A stretch of DNA of 9,991 bases. It comes from Candidatus Acidiferrum typicum. GTDB taxonomy: Bacteria; Acidobacteriota; Terriglobia; Acidiferrales; UBA7541. Every line of letters begins with the position of its first letter. Positions within the stretch are counted from its first letter, which is position 1. Under the pieces are notes generated by a model. It was not told the DNA's origin and did not search any database. It worked only from the letters and a program-made list of their open reading frames with translations. The stretch covers positions 1 to 9,991 of the forward strand of contig DLMH01000029.1 of NCBI GenBank assembly GCA_002478115.1. The letters run 5' to 3'. Position numbers and translations under genes: made by a program. Positions 1-5,188 of this stretch are shown piece after piece.

Positions 1-37
1 AAGACGATCAATCCAAGTGGGCCTAAGGTTCGTCAAC

Positions 38-664
38 TCATGCAAATGAATACGAAGAGCGAGGCTTAGAGGTTCCACCTGCACGGAGTCTTGTCGACTT
101 CCGAAAACGCTCTCCACTGGATCCTGGGTGAGGGGCCGGCTGCCCGGACGGGGTTGTGGGAAGTGAAAGACGACGCTCTGGGCGGATTTTAGCTACCCGA
201 ACGTTATCCAAGCGAACGCTGGGGGTGTTTCTCTGGCGGCCGTCGTGGCCGACAAACCTTCCGATCATGAAAACTTCACCGCCAGGAAGGATCTCGAGAG
301 CTCTCACCTTAGACTCATCGAGCAGTCTGCTAAAGGGAACCCATGCGAGTCTGAAATCTTCCTCAATCACCTCGAGGGGATATATCGCTAGGTCCGATGG
401 GGCGTGAGAGATCCAGCGCCGAAGATTCGTTGAATGGCTCTCTGCTTTGCCCTCAATCCGATTGAGCCGGATAGTCGGACTGTCCATCTCGCGGATCACG
501 TGTTCGTTGGTTACGACGTAGAACTGAATCTCTTCGGGATTCTCCGTTAGTGGCATACCGACGAGGAATCCACTTCCTCCAGACTGCTCGCCCTTGTCTG
601 CATGGGCTTGCGTCTTGTAGAGATACACCGAGCAGTCTAAGAACTGTTTAGGTATGCCGAGCAT
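38..664 (-). CDS. Trypsin-like serine peptidase, C-terminal part frameshifted/incomplete
   Basis: The first 150 of 208 residues read as a bacterial trypsin-like (chymotrypsin-fold) peptidase. They show the oxyanion-side motif GGSGFLVG (29-36), the catalytic histidine in VVTNEHVI (H55), the catalytic aspartate in SDLAIYPL (D91), and GRFVGHDGRQRNTPSVR (135-151), which in relatives leads into the segment carrying GYSGSP with the catalytic serine. Here no GxSG follows: after about residue 151 (position 212) the translation becomes Pro/Ser/Arg-rich and unlike the family. A second minus-strand frame is open from 192 to the window edge and contains QDSVQVE, resembling the QDSFLVE that precedes the serine in relatives, so a single-base frameshift with the gene running off the left edge is likely. 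The start is well supported: GAGGAGG lies 5 nt before the ATG. No signal peptide is seen, so it is probably cytosolic. Sure of the family, unsure whether it is active. Confidence 0.7.
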   Translation of the reverse strand: MLGIPKQFLDCSVYLYKTQAHADKGEQSGGSGFLVGMPLTENPEEIQFYVVTNEHVIREMDSPTIRLNRIEGKAESHSTNLRRWISHAPSDLAIYPLEVIEEDFRLAWVPFSRLLDESKVRALEILPGGEVFMIGRFVGHDGRQRNTPSVRLDNVRVAKIRPERRLSLPTTPSGQPAPHPGSSGERFRKSTRLRAGGTSKPRSSYSFA

Positions 665-714
665 GTGTCCTCCTCACGATGCCTGCCGAGTTGGCGCAGA
701 CTTGACATCCCAGG

Positions 715-1704
715 TTAGGCAGGGGGCACAGGAAGTTTTCCCGGCCCAACTGAGATATACAGCGAACCTTGTAAATCAGAGATTCTGATTCCGCAGTCGG
801 CCAAAAGTCCGCGCGCAAGCAGCTTCAAAGGCTCAAAGACTCCCAGGCTTTTCCACTCCTCAAATGTCTCGAACATTCGGAAGAGCTCTTCATTGAGTTT
901 TTCGACCCAGGTGAAAAGCCAGACGTTGTTATTCAATAGCGCCCACGTTTCTGGAGCGGTCTCGCTTGCCGATTTGCCCAAGCCGGCGGCATGCCCGAGA
1001 AGATAGGAAAAGCATTTCAGCAAGGAATACACGGTGGTTCCGGCCCGTTGCCAGATCTTTTCAATGTCATGGTCAACCAGCCAATCTTTCTTTGCAGCGA
1101 TGATCTCGCCCCTCGCCTTTGGGAGCAAGGCAAGAAGCGGCATTTCGAATAGCTTCGCCTGCTCGGGATGAACCGGCGCACTGAAGAAGCACGCCATGTA
1201 TTCACCCCAGCAGGTGTCCGCTAAGTCGTAGAGGAAGGCCTCGTCTCGTTTCGGGATTCTGACCTTGAGAAGCGTGTTTGGCAGAACACGGTTTCGAAAA
1301 TAGTGCTCGTGAACGTGCGCCAGTTCATGCGCAATGATGTATTTGCCATTCACACCCGATTGCGGGGTGTTGATCAAGGGCACAAGGAAGGCGCTCAAAA
1401 CCAAGTGAGACAGGACTTCGCCGTTGCGCAGGACCAGAGGTGCCATCGCGCATCCTTCCGCGATGTCGTCTTTGGTACGGGTCAGCGGAGCGCTGGCCTG
1501 GTAGCCCCGGTCGAGTTGAGCAAGTGCGGCGTCGTAATCGTGGGCGATCGTGACTCCCTCTAAGGCTCTCAGACTGAGGCCGAGTTCCATGCACATTTCG
1601 TCGATTGCATGGGCGACGCGGTCCCCCGCCACTTTGGCGTCTTCGTGTGAAGCGAAACCGATGAGTTTGTATGGAATGGATCGTCCTTGAGGAGTTTCCG
1701 GCAT
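715..1704 (-). CDS. HExxH zinc metallopeptidase-like protein
   Basis: A 329-residue soluble protein of no named family that I recognise. The key feature is HELAHVHEH (about residues 126-134), a zincin HExxH motif in which the two histidines bind zinc and the glutamate is the general base. About 35 residues later comes WGEYMAC, where E168 is a plausible third zinc ligand; this HELAH plus W-x-EY-x-A layout recurs in predicted bacterial ImmA-like or uncharacterised metallopeptidases. The rest is helical with no membrane segment or signal peptide. The ATG at 1704 is chosen; an in-frame TTG sits two codons earlier, just after a stop. No Shine-Dalgarno is visible, but a TATAAT lies at 1715-1710, so the mRNA could be leaderless. 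It lies 50 nt upstream of the trypsin-like peptidase on the same strand, and the two may be co-transcribed. Substrate unknown. Confidence 0.75.
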   Translation of the reverse strand: MPETPQGRSIPYKLIGFASHEDAKVAGDRVAHAIDEMCMELGLSLRALEGVTIAHDYDAALAQLDRGYQASAPLTRTKDDIAEGCAMAPLVLRNGEVLSHLVLSAFLVPLINTPQSGVNGKYIIAHELAHVHEHYFRNRVLPNTLLKVRIPKRDEAFLYDLADTCWGEYMACFFSAPVHPEQAKLFEMPLLALLPKARGEIIAAKKDWLVDHDIEKIWQRAGTTVYSLLKCFSYLLGHAAGLGKSASETAPETWALLNNNVWLFTWVEKLNEELFRMFETFEEWKSLGVFEPLKLLARGLLADCGIRISDLQGSLYISVGPGKLPVPPA

Positions 1705-1783
1705 ACACAATTATAAGGCAGTGGCCTGCCCGTTCTAGCTCCCGACGGCGTCGCCAGGGGCGGAGGTGGCTTCGCGTCAGGCG

Positions 1784-1795
1784 AGGCACTTGCCT
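1784..1795. promoter_or_regulatory. Palindrome in promoter, possible operator
   Basis: AGGCACTTGCCT is a perfect 5+2+5 inverted repeat immediately upstream of the -10 element at 1798-1803, inside the -35/-10 spacer of the RNase H gene promoter. A repressor bound here would block RNA polymerase. No bound factor can be named. Confidence 0.3.
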
Positions 1796-1803
1796 GTTAT
1801 AAT
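1795..1803 (+). promoter_or_regulatory. Extended -10 promoter for the RNase H gene
   Basis: TGTTATAAT is a consensus extended -10 (TGn-TATAAT). No good -35 hexamer sits 17 bp upstream (CGTCAG), as is common for extended -10 promoters. The predicted transcript starts near 1810, about 60 nt before the GTG start at 1869. Confidence 0.5.
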
Positions 1804-1819
1804 TCGAATACCTAAGTCG

Positions 1820-1848
1820 AAAGGGGCGGCTCGGAGAGCCGTCCCTTT
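1820..1848 (+). terminator. Terminator-like hairpin in the leader of the RNase H gene
   Basis: A 13-bp stem (AAAGGGGCGGCTC with GAGCCGTCCCTTT, one G-T wobble) closes a 3-nt GGA loop and ends in TTTT. It has A's on the 5' side and T's on the 3' side, so it could end transcription from either direction. It starts only about 10 nt after the predicted transcription start, so it could attenuate the RNase H operon or terminate a very short RNA. Confidence 0.55.
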
Positions 1849-1868
1849 TCGCTTTAGAGCGAGGGAAT

Positions 1869-2699
1869 GTGTCTTTCGATTTGCGCGCGCTGAAGATTTA
1901 CATCGACGGCTCCTGCCGGAAGAACCCCGGGGGAGCGGGAGGATTCGCCGCGCGCATCGAGTATCCGTTCGAGTGGAATCTTCCCGACGAGCTCATCGAG
2001 TATGCTGGCTACTTCGAGACCAACAATAATCGCATGGAACTCCGCGCCTGCGTGTTTGCCCATGAATGGGTTTGGGAGCAAGGTGAAAACTTGCGCGTCC
2101 AGCACGTCCAGATCGTCACCGATTCGAAGTATGTCTCTGACAATTACAACCGAGCGATCGGATGGAGCACGAATAGCTGGCGGAACGTTCACGGTCGCCC
2201 CTTGGAGAACGTTGACCTTTGGAAGGAGTTGCTCCGAGTTCGACGCAAGCTGGGATTTCATGTCCGGGTAGAGGTGAAGTTCATTGCGGGAAAATCGACG
2301 CCGATCACGAAAGTGGTTGATCGGGACGCCAAAGCCGCGGCGGCGCTGCCGACCGAAGTCGACCGTGGCTTCCGATCTGGCAAAATCGGCCGTGCGAAGA
2401 ATAATCCCGGCAAAGCGGCGAAGCTCTTTCCCGCGGCCGGGCAGGAGATCACCATTCGCGTGTATCAAACGCTGCCCATTCGACGCGGGGAACAAAAGAT
2501 CAAGTTCGAGCTTTATTCCGTGCAAGCAAAGGATTTCATCGAGAAATTTGTGGCCTATGCGGATGCCACTCTCGGCAATGAACTCCACCGCCAGCACGCG
2601 TATGTGGTGCGAATGAACGATGTTCCCGAGTATCCGAGGATTCTCGGAATTGTTGGCGAAGTCAAAGAGTCCGATCTTTTGGAAGTATCGGTGCCGTAA
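1869..2699 (+). CDS. RNase HI-fold protein with unknown C-terminal domain
   Basis: Residues 8-160 form a type I RNase H domain, which cleaves the RNA strand of RNA-DNA hybrids. Seen: IYIDGSCRKNPG with D13, NNNRMELRA with E57, IVTDSKYV with D85, the W-x-N-x-x-GRPLENVDLW segment (104-118), and VDRDAKAAA, where D153 matches the fourth acidic residue. The flexible-loop histidine usual in GHxGxxxNxxAD is absent; the aligned segment is GKSTPITKVVDRDA, with Lys in its place. Residues about 185-276 are an extra domain, not the HBD of eukaryotic or Bacillus RNases H, that I do not recognise. The start is GTG with GAGGGA five nt upstream; an overlapping ATG at 1867 is in another frame. The gene is followed 11 nt later by an unknown protein, so the pair is an operon. 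Role beyond hybrid cleavage is unknown; an element or defence function is possible. Confidence 0.85.
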   Translation: MSFDLRALKIYIDGSCRKNPGGAGGFAARIEYPFEWNLPDELIEYAGYFETNNNRMELRACVFAHEWVWEQGENLRVQHVQIVTDSKYVSDNYNRAIGWSTNSWRNVHGRPLENVDLWKELLRVRRKLGFHVRVEVKFIAGKSTPITKVVDRDAKAAAALPTEVDRGFRSGKIGRAKNNPGKAAKLFPAAGQEITIRVYQTLPIRRGEQKIKFELYSVQAKDFIEKFVAYADATLGNELHRQHAYVVRMNDVPEYPRILGIVGEVKESDLLEVSVP

Positions 2700-2710
2700 A
2701 AGGAGGCGCA

Positions 2711-3298
2711 ATGCTGGTCAATGAGGCCACCCACGTTCAAGACATGCTGCTCGAGAAGCTCCGGGAAGCAAATCTTGAGGGCCTGTTGCGCCGAGATAAG
2801 TCGCAATGCCTCGACATGGAGGATTCCGTCTTTCTCGAAGTGGTTCTGTCGGATGGAGCGGAACTCGAACGCGTCGAAGCCATCGTTGCCGAACTAAGCG
2901 AAGTCGTTGGTGCGCGTGGGACGAGAGTCGACAGTCTGGTCCGTGCACTATGGCAAGTGATCGATGTGACGAGCCAAGGACCGGCCTACGGAACGGATGG
3001 AGCGCCTCGTGCAGCCGAGCAATTTTATGTCGCCCTGAAATCCGGGAGCCGCATGCAGACTACGATTGTGGAGATCACGTGGGGGACCATGGCCTTATTT
3101 CGGCACAGGCTCGATATGCAGACATCGACGGGAAAAACCGATGAAAAGCGGGTGCGGGAAGAGGTTGTTGCCATGATTCGAAAGTTCGTGGAGTACGAAT
3201 TGCGGCAAGGCGGCACTAGTTACTGGAACCTTCTCAAATACCCGCGGCGGGAACTGAATGAACCGGCCATTCTGTTCCTAGCGGCGCAGCGGGATTGA
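2711..3298 (+). CDS. Protein of unknown function, operon partner of RNase H-like protein
   Basis: I do not recognise this 195-residue protein. It begins with an ATG preceded by an excellent AAAAGGAGG site whose first bases abut the stop of the RNase H gene, so the two are almost certainly co-transcribed. The sequence is a mixed alpha/beta, acidic N-terminal half (DMEDSVFLEVVLSDGAELER, then ERVEAIVAELSEVV) followed by a region with YVALKSGSRMQTTIVEITWG and a helical C-terminus rich in Arg, Lys and Glu. There is no membrane segment, signal peptide, zinc ribbon or nucleotide-binding motif. Its tight coupling suggests that it works with the RNase H-like protein, perhaps as a partner, inhibitor or specificity factor; that is inference only. 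Confidence 0.75.
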   Translation: MLVNEATHVQDMLLEKLREANLEGLLRRDKSQCLDMEDSVFLEVVLSDGAELERVEAIVAELSEVVGARGTRVDSLVRALWQVIDVTSQGPAYGTDGAPRAAEQFYVALKSGSRMQTTIVEITWGTMALFRHRLDMQTSTGKTDEKRVREEVVAMIRKFVEYELRQGGTSYWNLLKYPRRELNEPAILFLAAQRD

Positions 3299-3362
3299 GG
3301 CCAACGGGTAGTGGTGAGTGAGTAGCGGAAGGAGCCGATAACGGTCCACGCGAGGGAGCGAG

Positions 3363-3602
3363 ATGAGTGGGGAGGAGAAGACCGCCAGGCACGAACGCGC
3401 CGCAGTGGCTTATGCTCACCAGCTGGCAACGAGTGCAGGGCTCATTTGGCGTGAAATCACAGGTCAAGACATCGGAATCGACGCGGTCTTGGAAATGCCT
3501 TACGCGGATAACCGAAGGGTTTCGGAGGTTCTCACCGCTTCGCAAGAAGTGGACACCTCGGGAGCAAAGCGCTTGTTTCGGTGCACTCTCGGTGCACTAT
3601 AG
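3363..3602 (+). CDS. Truncated DUF4365-like protein
   Basis: The first 45 of 79 residues resemble the N-terminus of DUF4365 proteins: ERAAVAYAHQLATSAG, then WREITGQDIGIDAVLE, which holds the conserved D-x-GID-x-x-x-E acidic cluster of a nuclease-like fold, then NRRVSEVL, close to the GRVSGxVLAVQ strand. The family normally continues for 100 or more residues with a QxKSG motif; here the match stops at about position 3530 and the frame ends at 3602. GGGAG lies 4 nt before the ATG, so it may still be translated. DUF4365 domains are found in restriction- and defence-related proteins. It sits 64 nt after the unknown operon gene, and the break coincides with the start of a long non-coding, tRNA-like region, which suggests a deletion or insertion boundary. 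Likely a gene remnant. Confidence 0.5.
   Translation: MSGEEKTARHERAAVAYAHQLATSAGLIWREITGQDIGIDAVLEMPYADNRRVSEVLTASQEVDTSGAKRLFRCTLGAL
3578..3598. repeat. Two copies of a 10-bp direct repeat
   Basis: TCGGTGCACT occurs at 3578-3587 and 3589-3598, one base apart (11-bp period), at the 3' end of the truncated DUF4365-like frame. It could be a slippage product at the degraded gene end. Confidence 0.5.
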
Positions 3603-3720
3603 CCTGCAAATGAGCGCATCCGATGCGATTGACAGCGTCCTAAGTTATTCAAAACAAATGAAACGTAGTGAGTACAAACAGGGCAGGATGAATTAGCAAA
3701 CCTCTGCAAAGCAGGTGACC

Positions 3721-3770
3721 TCACAACACTTCACAACACCTTAGATCACCCCAGATCACCTGAGAACGCC
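3721..3770. repeat. Degenerate decamer tandem repeat
   Basis: Five 10-base units line up in register: TCACAACACT, TCACAACACC, TTAGATCACC, CCAGATCACC, TGAGAACGCC. Units 1-2 and 3-4 are near-identical pairs, and the fifth is more diverged. The tract lies directly upstream of the tRNA-like array. Confidence 0.5.
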
Positions 3771-3778
3771 ATCGGGAG

Positions 3779-3820
3779 TGCGGTTTTAAAAACCGCAGCC
3801 TTCGGCCTTTCGGTCATTCC
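3779..3820 (+). tRNA. tRNA-Leu(TAA)-like segment, degenerate
   Basis: TGCGGT-TTTAAAA-ACCGCA makes a perfect 6-bp anticodon stem with the TTTAAAA loop of bacterial tRNA-Leu(TAA); the anticodon is at 3787-3789. A short GCC/GGC mini-hairpin follows, then a T-loop-like TTCGGTC (3809-3815) whose flanking stem pairs at only 3 of 5 positions. The D arm and acceptor stem are not convincing. Probably a relic; a chance hairpin cannot be excluded. Confidence 0.35.
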
Positions 3821-3840
3821 TCCGATTTTTTCTCGACACA

Positions 3841-3890
3841 CACGGTTCGTGACCGCGCCCTAATCGGTTCGGTTTCTCAGGGCACTTCCG
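3841..3890 (+). tRNA. tRNA-Thr(CGT)-like segment, degenerate
   Basis: CACGG-TTCGTGA-CCGCG gives an anticodon arm with 4 of 5 pairs and anticodon CGT (3848-3850). At the canonical distance (5-nt variable region, 5-nt stem) comes the T-loop TTCGGTT (3868-3874) preceded by GG as usual. The 3' side of the T stem no longer pairs well and the acceptor end is not recognisable. The correct spacing of two landmarks is the evidence. Confidence 0.3.
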
Positions 3891-3897
3891 GGCCGCA

Positions 3898-3925
3898 ACG
3901 GTCTTGGAAACCGTCGTCTTCGAGT
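3898..3925 (+). tRNA. tRNA-like anticodon arm, TGG loop (Pro or Ser-derived)
   Basis: ACGGT-CTTGGAA-ACCGT is a perfect 5-bp stem with a 7-nt loop that places TGG at anticodon positions (3905-3907). A37 is unusual for tRNA-Pro, and the loop resembles tRNA-Ser(GGA) shifted by one, so identity is open. TTCGAGT (3919-3925) looks like a T-loop but sits 5 nt too close, as if the variable region had been deleted. Confidence 0.25.
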
Positions 3926-3973
3926 GCAACTGTAGAAGGAATAGTGGCTCCCGATTTCTGGTAAGCGACACCA

Positions 3974-4050
3974 TATACGGAGTTCGGATTTTTTCCGCTA
4001 TCGACTGTTAACCGAAATGTAGGAGGTTCGAATGCTCCCCGGGGGAGCCA
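3974..4050 (+). tRNA. tRNA-Asn(GTT)-like relic with encoded CCA
   Basis: This is the clearest tRNA relic. CTGTTAACCGAA (4005-4016) is the tRNA-Asn anticodon loop and 3' stem with GTT at 4007-4009. AATGTA, then GGAGG-TTCGAAT-GCTCC (4022-4038), forms the variable region and a T arm with one G-G mismatch at the loop-closing pair. CGGGGGAGCCA ends as tRNA-Asn does, with discriminator G and CCA. The anticodon 5' strand has two mismatches, one extra base precedes the acceptor strand, and the normal D arm is replaced by CGGATTTTTTCCG. GGCTCCC at 3946-3952 could pair with GGGAGCC at 4043-4049, but that would make a 104-nt molecule. Unlikely to work as an ordinary tRNA. Confidence 0.5.
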
Positions 4051-4066
4051 AATCCTTTTGCCATGA

Positions 4067-4130
4067 AGTAGTTACGCGACTGGGTAGAGCATTCGGCTAT
4101 GGCCCGAATGCGTCTGCATGCGAAATGAAA
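4067..4130 (+). tRNA. tRNA-His-like segment with ATG anticodon, degenerate
   Basis: A D-arm-like CTGGGTAGAGCA (4080-4091) runs directly into ATTCGG-CTATGGC-CCGAAT (4091-4109), a perfect 6-bp anticodon stem with a 7-nt loop whose anticodon positions read ATG (4099-4101). Bacterial tRNA-His uses GTG, so this looks like His with G34 changed to A. Five plus five bases later stands TGCGAAA where TTCGAAT is expected, again at canonical spacing but mutated. The 5' D strand is GCGA instead of GCTC. No acceptor stem is recognised. Confidence 0.4.
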
Positions 4131-4311
4131 TCGGCGGTCCGCAAGTTGCTGAACCAAGGATCCTTTTTGGCAACCTATCCAATATCAGCAACCGCTGTCA
4201 TAAAAATGTAGTAGTACTCTCGGATTCCAGAGCTAGGGATTCGTTCATTCATTACAATCAATTGGTTGCGAGAATCTGTGTTCGGCATTTGGCTCACGAA
4301 TTAAAGCATGT

Positions 4312-4326
4312 CATGAAAGTGTCATG
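4312..4326. promoter_or_regulatory. Inverted repeat upstream of the Crp/Fnr-family gene
   Basis: CATGA-AAGTG-TCATG is a perfect inverted repeat with a 5-nt spacer; GTCATG is also directly repeated with an 11-bp period (4310-4315, 4321-4326). It lies 72 nt before the regulator's start, a sensible place for an operator. It does not fit FNR or CRP consensus. Confidence 0.25.
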
Positions 4327-4398
4327 CGCGGGAAGTTGGGAGAGAGTCGGGGTTAGAAGAGCGGGTTGGCTATCGAGTGCTACTGACGGAGCGAAACT

Positions 4399-5094
4399 GT
4401 GAACATCATCGTAGAACCAATATTGCGAAAGAGCCCGTTGTTCGCAAGTCTTTCGGAGAGGGAGATGGAGGCGTTGGCCAAGCGAGTTAGCAACAGGCAT
4501 TTTGGGCGCGGCGAACTGTTGTTTAGCGAGGGTGACGCATGCACCGGTCTGTTTCTTGTGGCATCGGGCAAAATCCGCATTTTCAAGCTGTCGCCCAGTG
4601 GGCGCGAGCAGCTCCTGGCTGTAGAAGGATCCGGAAGCTCATTTGCGGAGCTGCCGGTGTTTGACGGAGGCAACTACCCGGCCTCCGCCTCAGCCTTGGA
4701 AGACGCGGAATTGCTTTTCATTTCGCGCAAAGATTTCCAGAATTTCTGTCTCGAACATCCGGAGGTGGCCCTTAAGGTTATTGCAGTCGTGGGCGCCAGA
4801 CTACGACGCTTGGTTGGAATCATCGAGGAATTATCTTTCACGACCGTGCGTCAACGCTTAATTGCTCTCATCCTCCGGCTGGCACAGGCGAATGGGGCGT
4901 CTTCAATGAAGGGAATTTCCATCGAACTCACGAAGAGCCATCAGGAGTTAGCCTCGGAGTTGGGCACCGTGCGGGAGCTCGTTTCGCGGAATCTCGGACG
5001 CCTCCAGGCCGAAGGATTTCTTCAGGTGGATGGCCGCAAGATCATTGTGAAGGACCTCGAAGGCCTCAAGCACGAACAGTCCGGGAACGAATAA
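4399..5094 (+). CDS. Crp/Fnr-family transcription regulator, probable NO-responsive type
   Basis: This 231-residue protein has the usual two-domain layout. A cyclic-nucleotide-binding-like beta barrel spans about 35-110 (FGRGELLFSEGDACTGLFLVASG, then FAELPVFDGGNYPASASAL), a long dimer helix about 118-145, and an HTH about 178-210 with recognition helix TVRELVSRNLGRL. The cAMP pocket's Arg-Ser pair is missing (YPAS instead), so it is not CRP. Only two cysteines are present (C48, C117) and there is no N-terminal Fe-S cluster, so it is not FNR. Its position in front of NO genes suggests a DNR/NnrR-like role, but haem or NO sensing is inference. R192, E193 and R197 match CRP's DNA-contact residues, predicting a GTGA-type half-site. 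The start is GTG with GGAG upstream. It probably controls the genes that follow. Confidence 0.85.
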   Translation: MNIIVEPILRKSPLFASLSEREMEALAKRVSNRHFGRGELLFSEGDACTGLFLVASGKIRIFKLSPSGREQLLAVEGSGSSFAELPVFDGGNYPASASALEDAELLFISRKDFQNFCLEHPEVALKVIAVVGARLRRLVGIIEELSFTTVRQRLIALILRLAQANGASSMKGISIELTKSHQELASELGTVRELVSRNLGRLQAEGFLQVDGRKIIVKDLEGLKHEQSGNE

Positions 5095-5124
5095 CCTGAA
5101 TTTCTTCACATTCTTGCCGACGCG

Positions 5125-5140
5125 AGTGACTTTAGTCACT
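5125..5140. promoter_or_regulatory. Candidate Crp/Fnr-family operator upstream of ric
   Basis: AGTGACTTTAGTCACT is a perfect 7+2+7 palindrome containing GTGA-N6-TCAC, the CRP-type core. It lies 31 nt after the regulator's stop and 48 nt before the ric start. If the regulator bound centred at -41.5, transcription would start near 5174 and leave a 15-nt leader holding the GGAGG site. Confidence 0.5.
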
Positions 5141-5188
5141 GCCTCCCTGTGACGCACAACCCAAACTGGCGTTGTTGTGGAGGCAGCT

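Larger units (their letters stand above)
3603..4398. other. Gene-free region with tRNA-like relics
   Basis: No convincing protein gene lies in these 796 bases. A 94-codon frame at 4118-4402 has no recognisable domain, no Shine-Dalgarno and overlaps the last tRNA-like segment and the next gene's start, so I do not call it. The region holds a decamer repeat tract (3721-3770), a row of tRNA-like segments from about 3780 to 4130, and a candidate operator near 4312. From 4131 to 4300 I see nothing definite. Confidence 0.6.

Noticed and set aside
1325..1789. 154-codon minus-strand frame
   Set aside because: Arg/Pro-rich shadow of the metallopeptidase gene in a different frame.
1854..2711. 285-codon minus-strand frame opposite the RNase H gene
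   Set aside because: The plus strand carries clear RNase H motifs and a start with a ribosome site; the antisense product has no recognisable domain.
3699..3716. Cys(GCA)-like anticodon loop CTGCAAA
   Set aside because: The stem pairs only with a bulge and no T or D arm follows, so it is not listed as a feature, only mentioned with the array.
3603..4130. CRISPR array
   Set aside because: Repeated elements are short and dissimilar; there is no constant 23-37 bp repeat with regular spacers and no cas genes.
4118..4402. 94-codon plus-strand frame
   Set aside because: No ribosome binding site or domain; it overlaps the His-like tRNA segment and the regulator's start.
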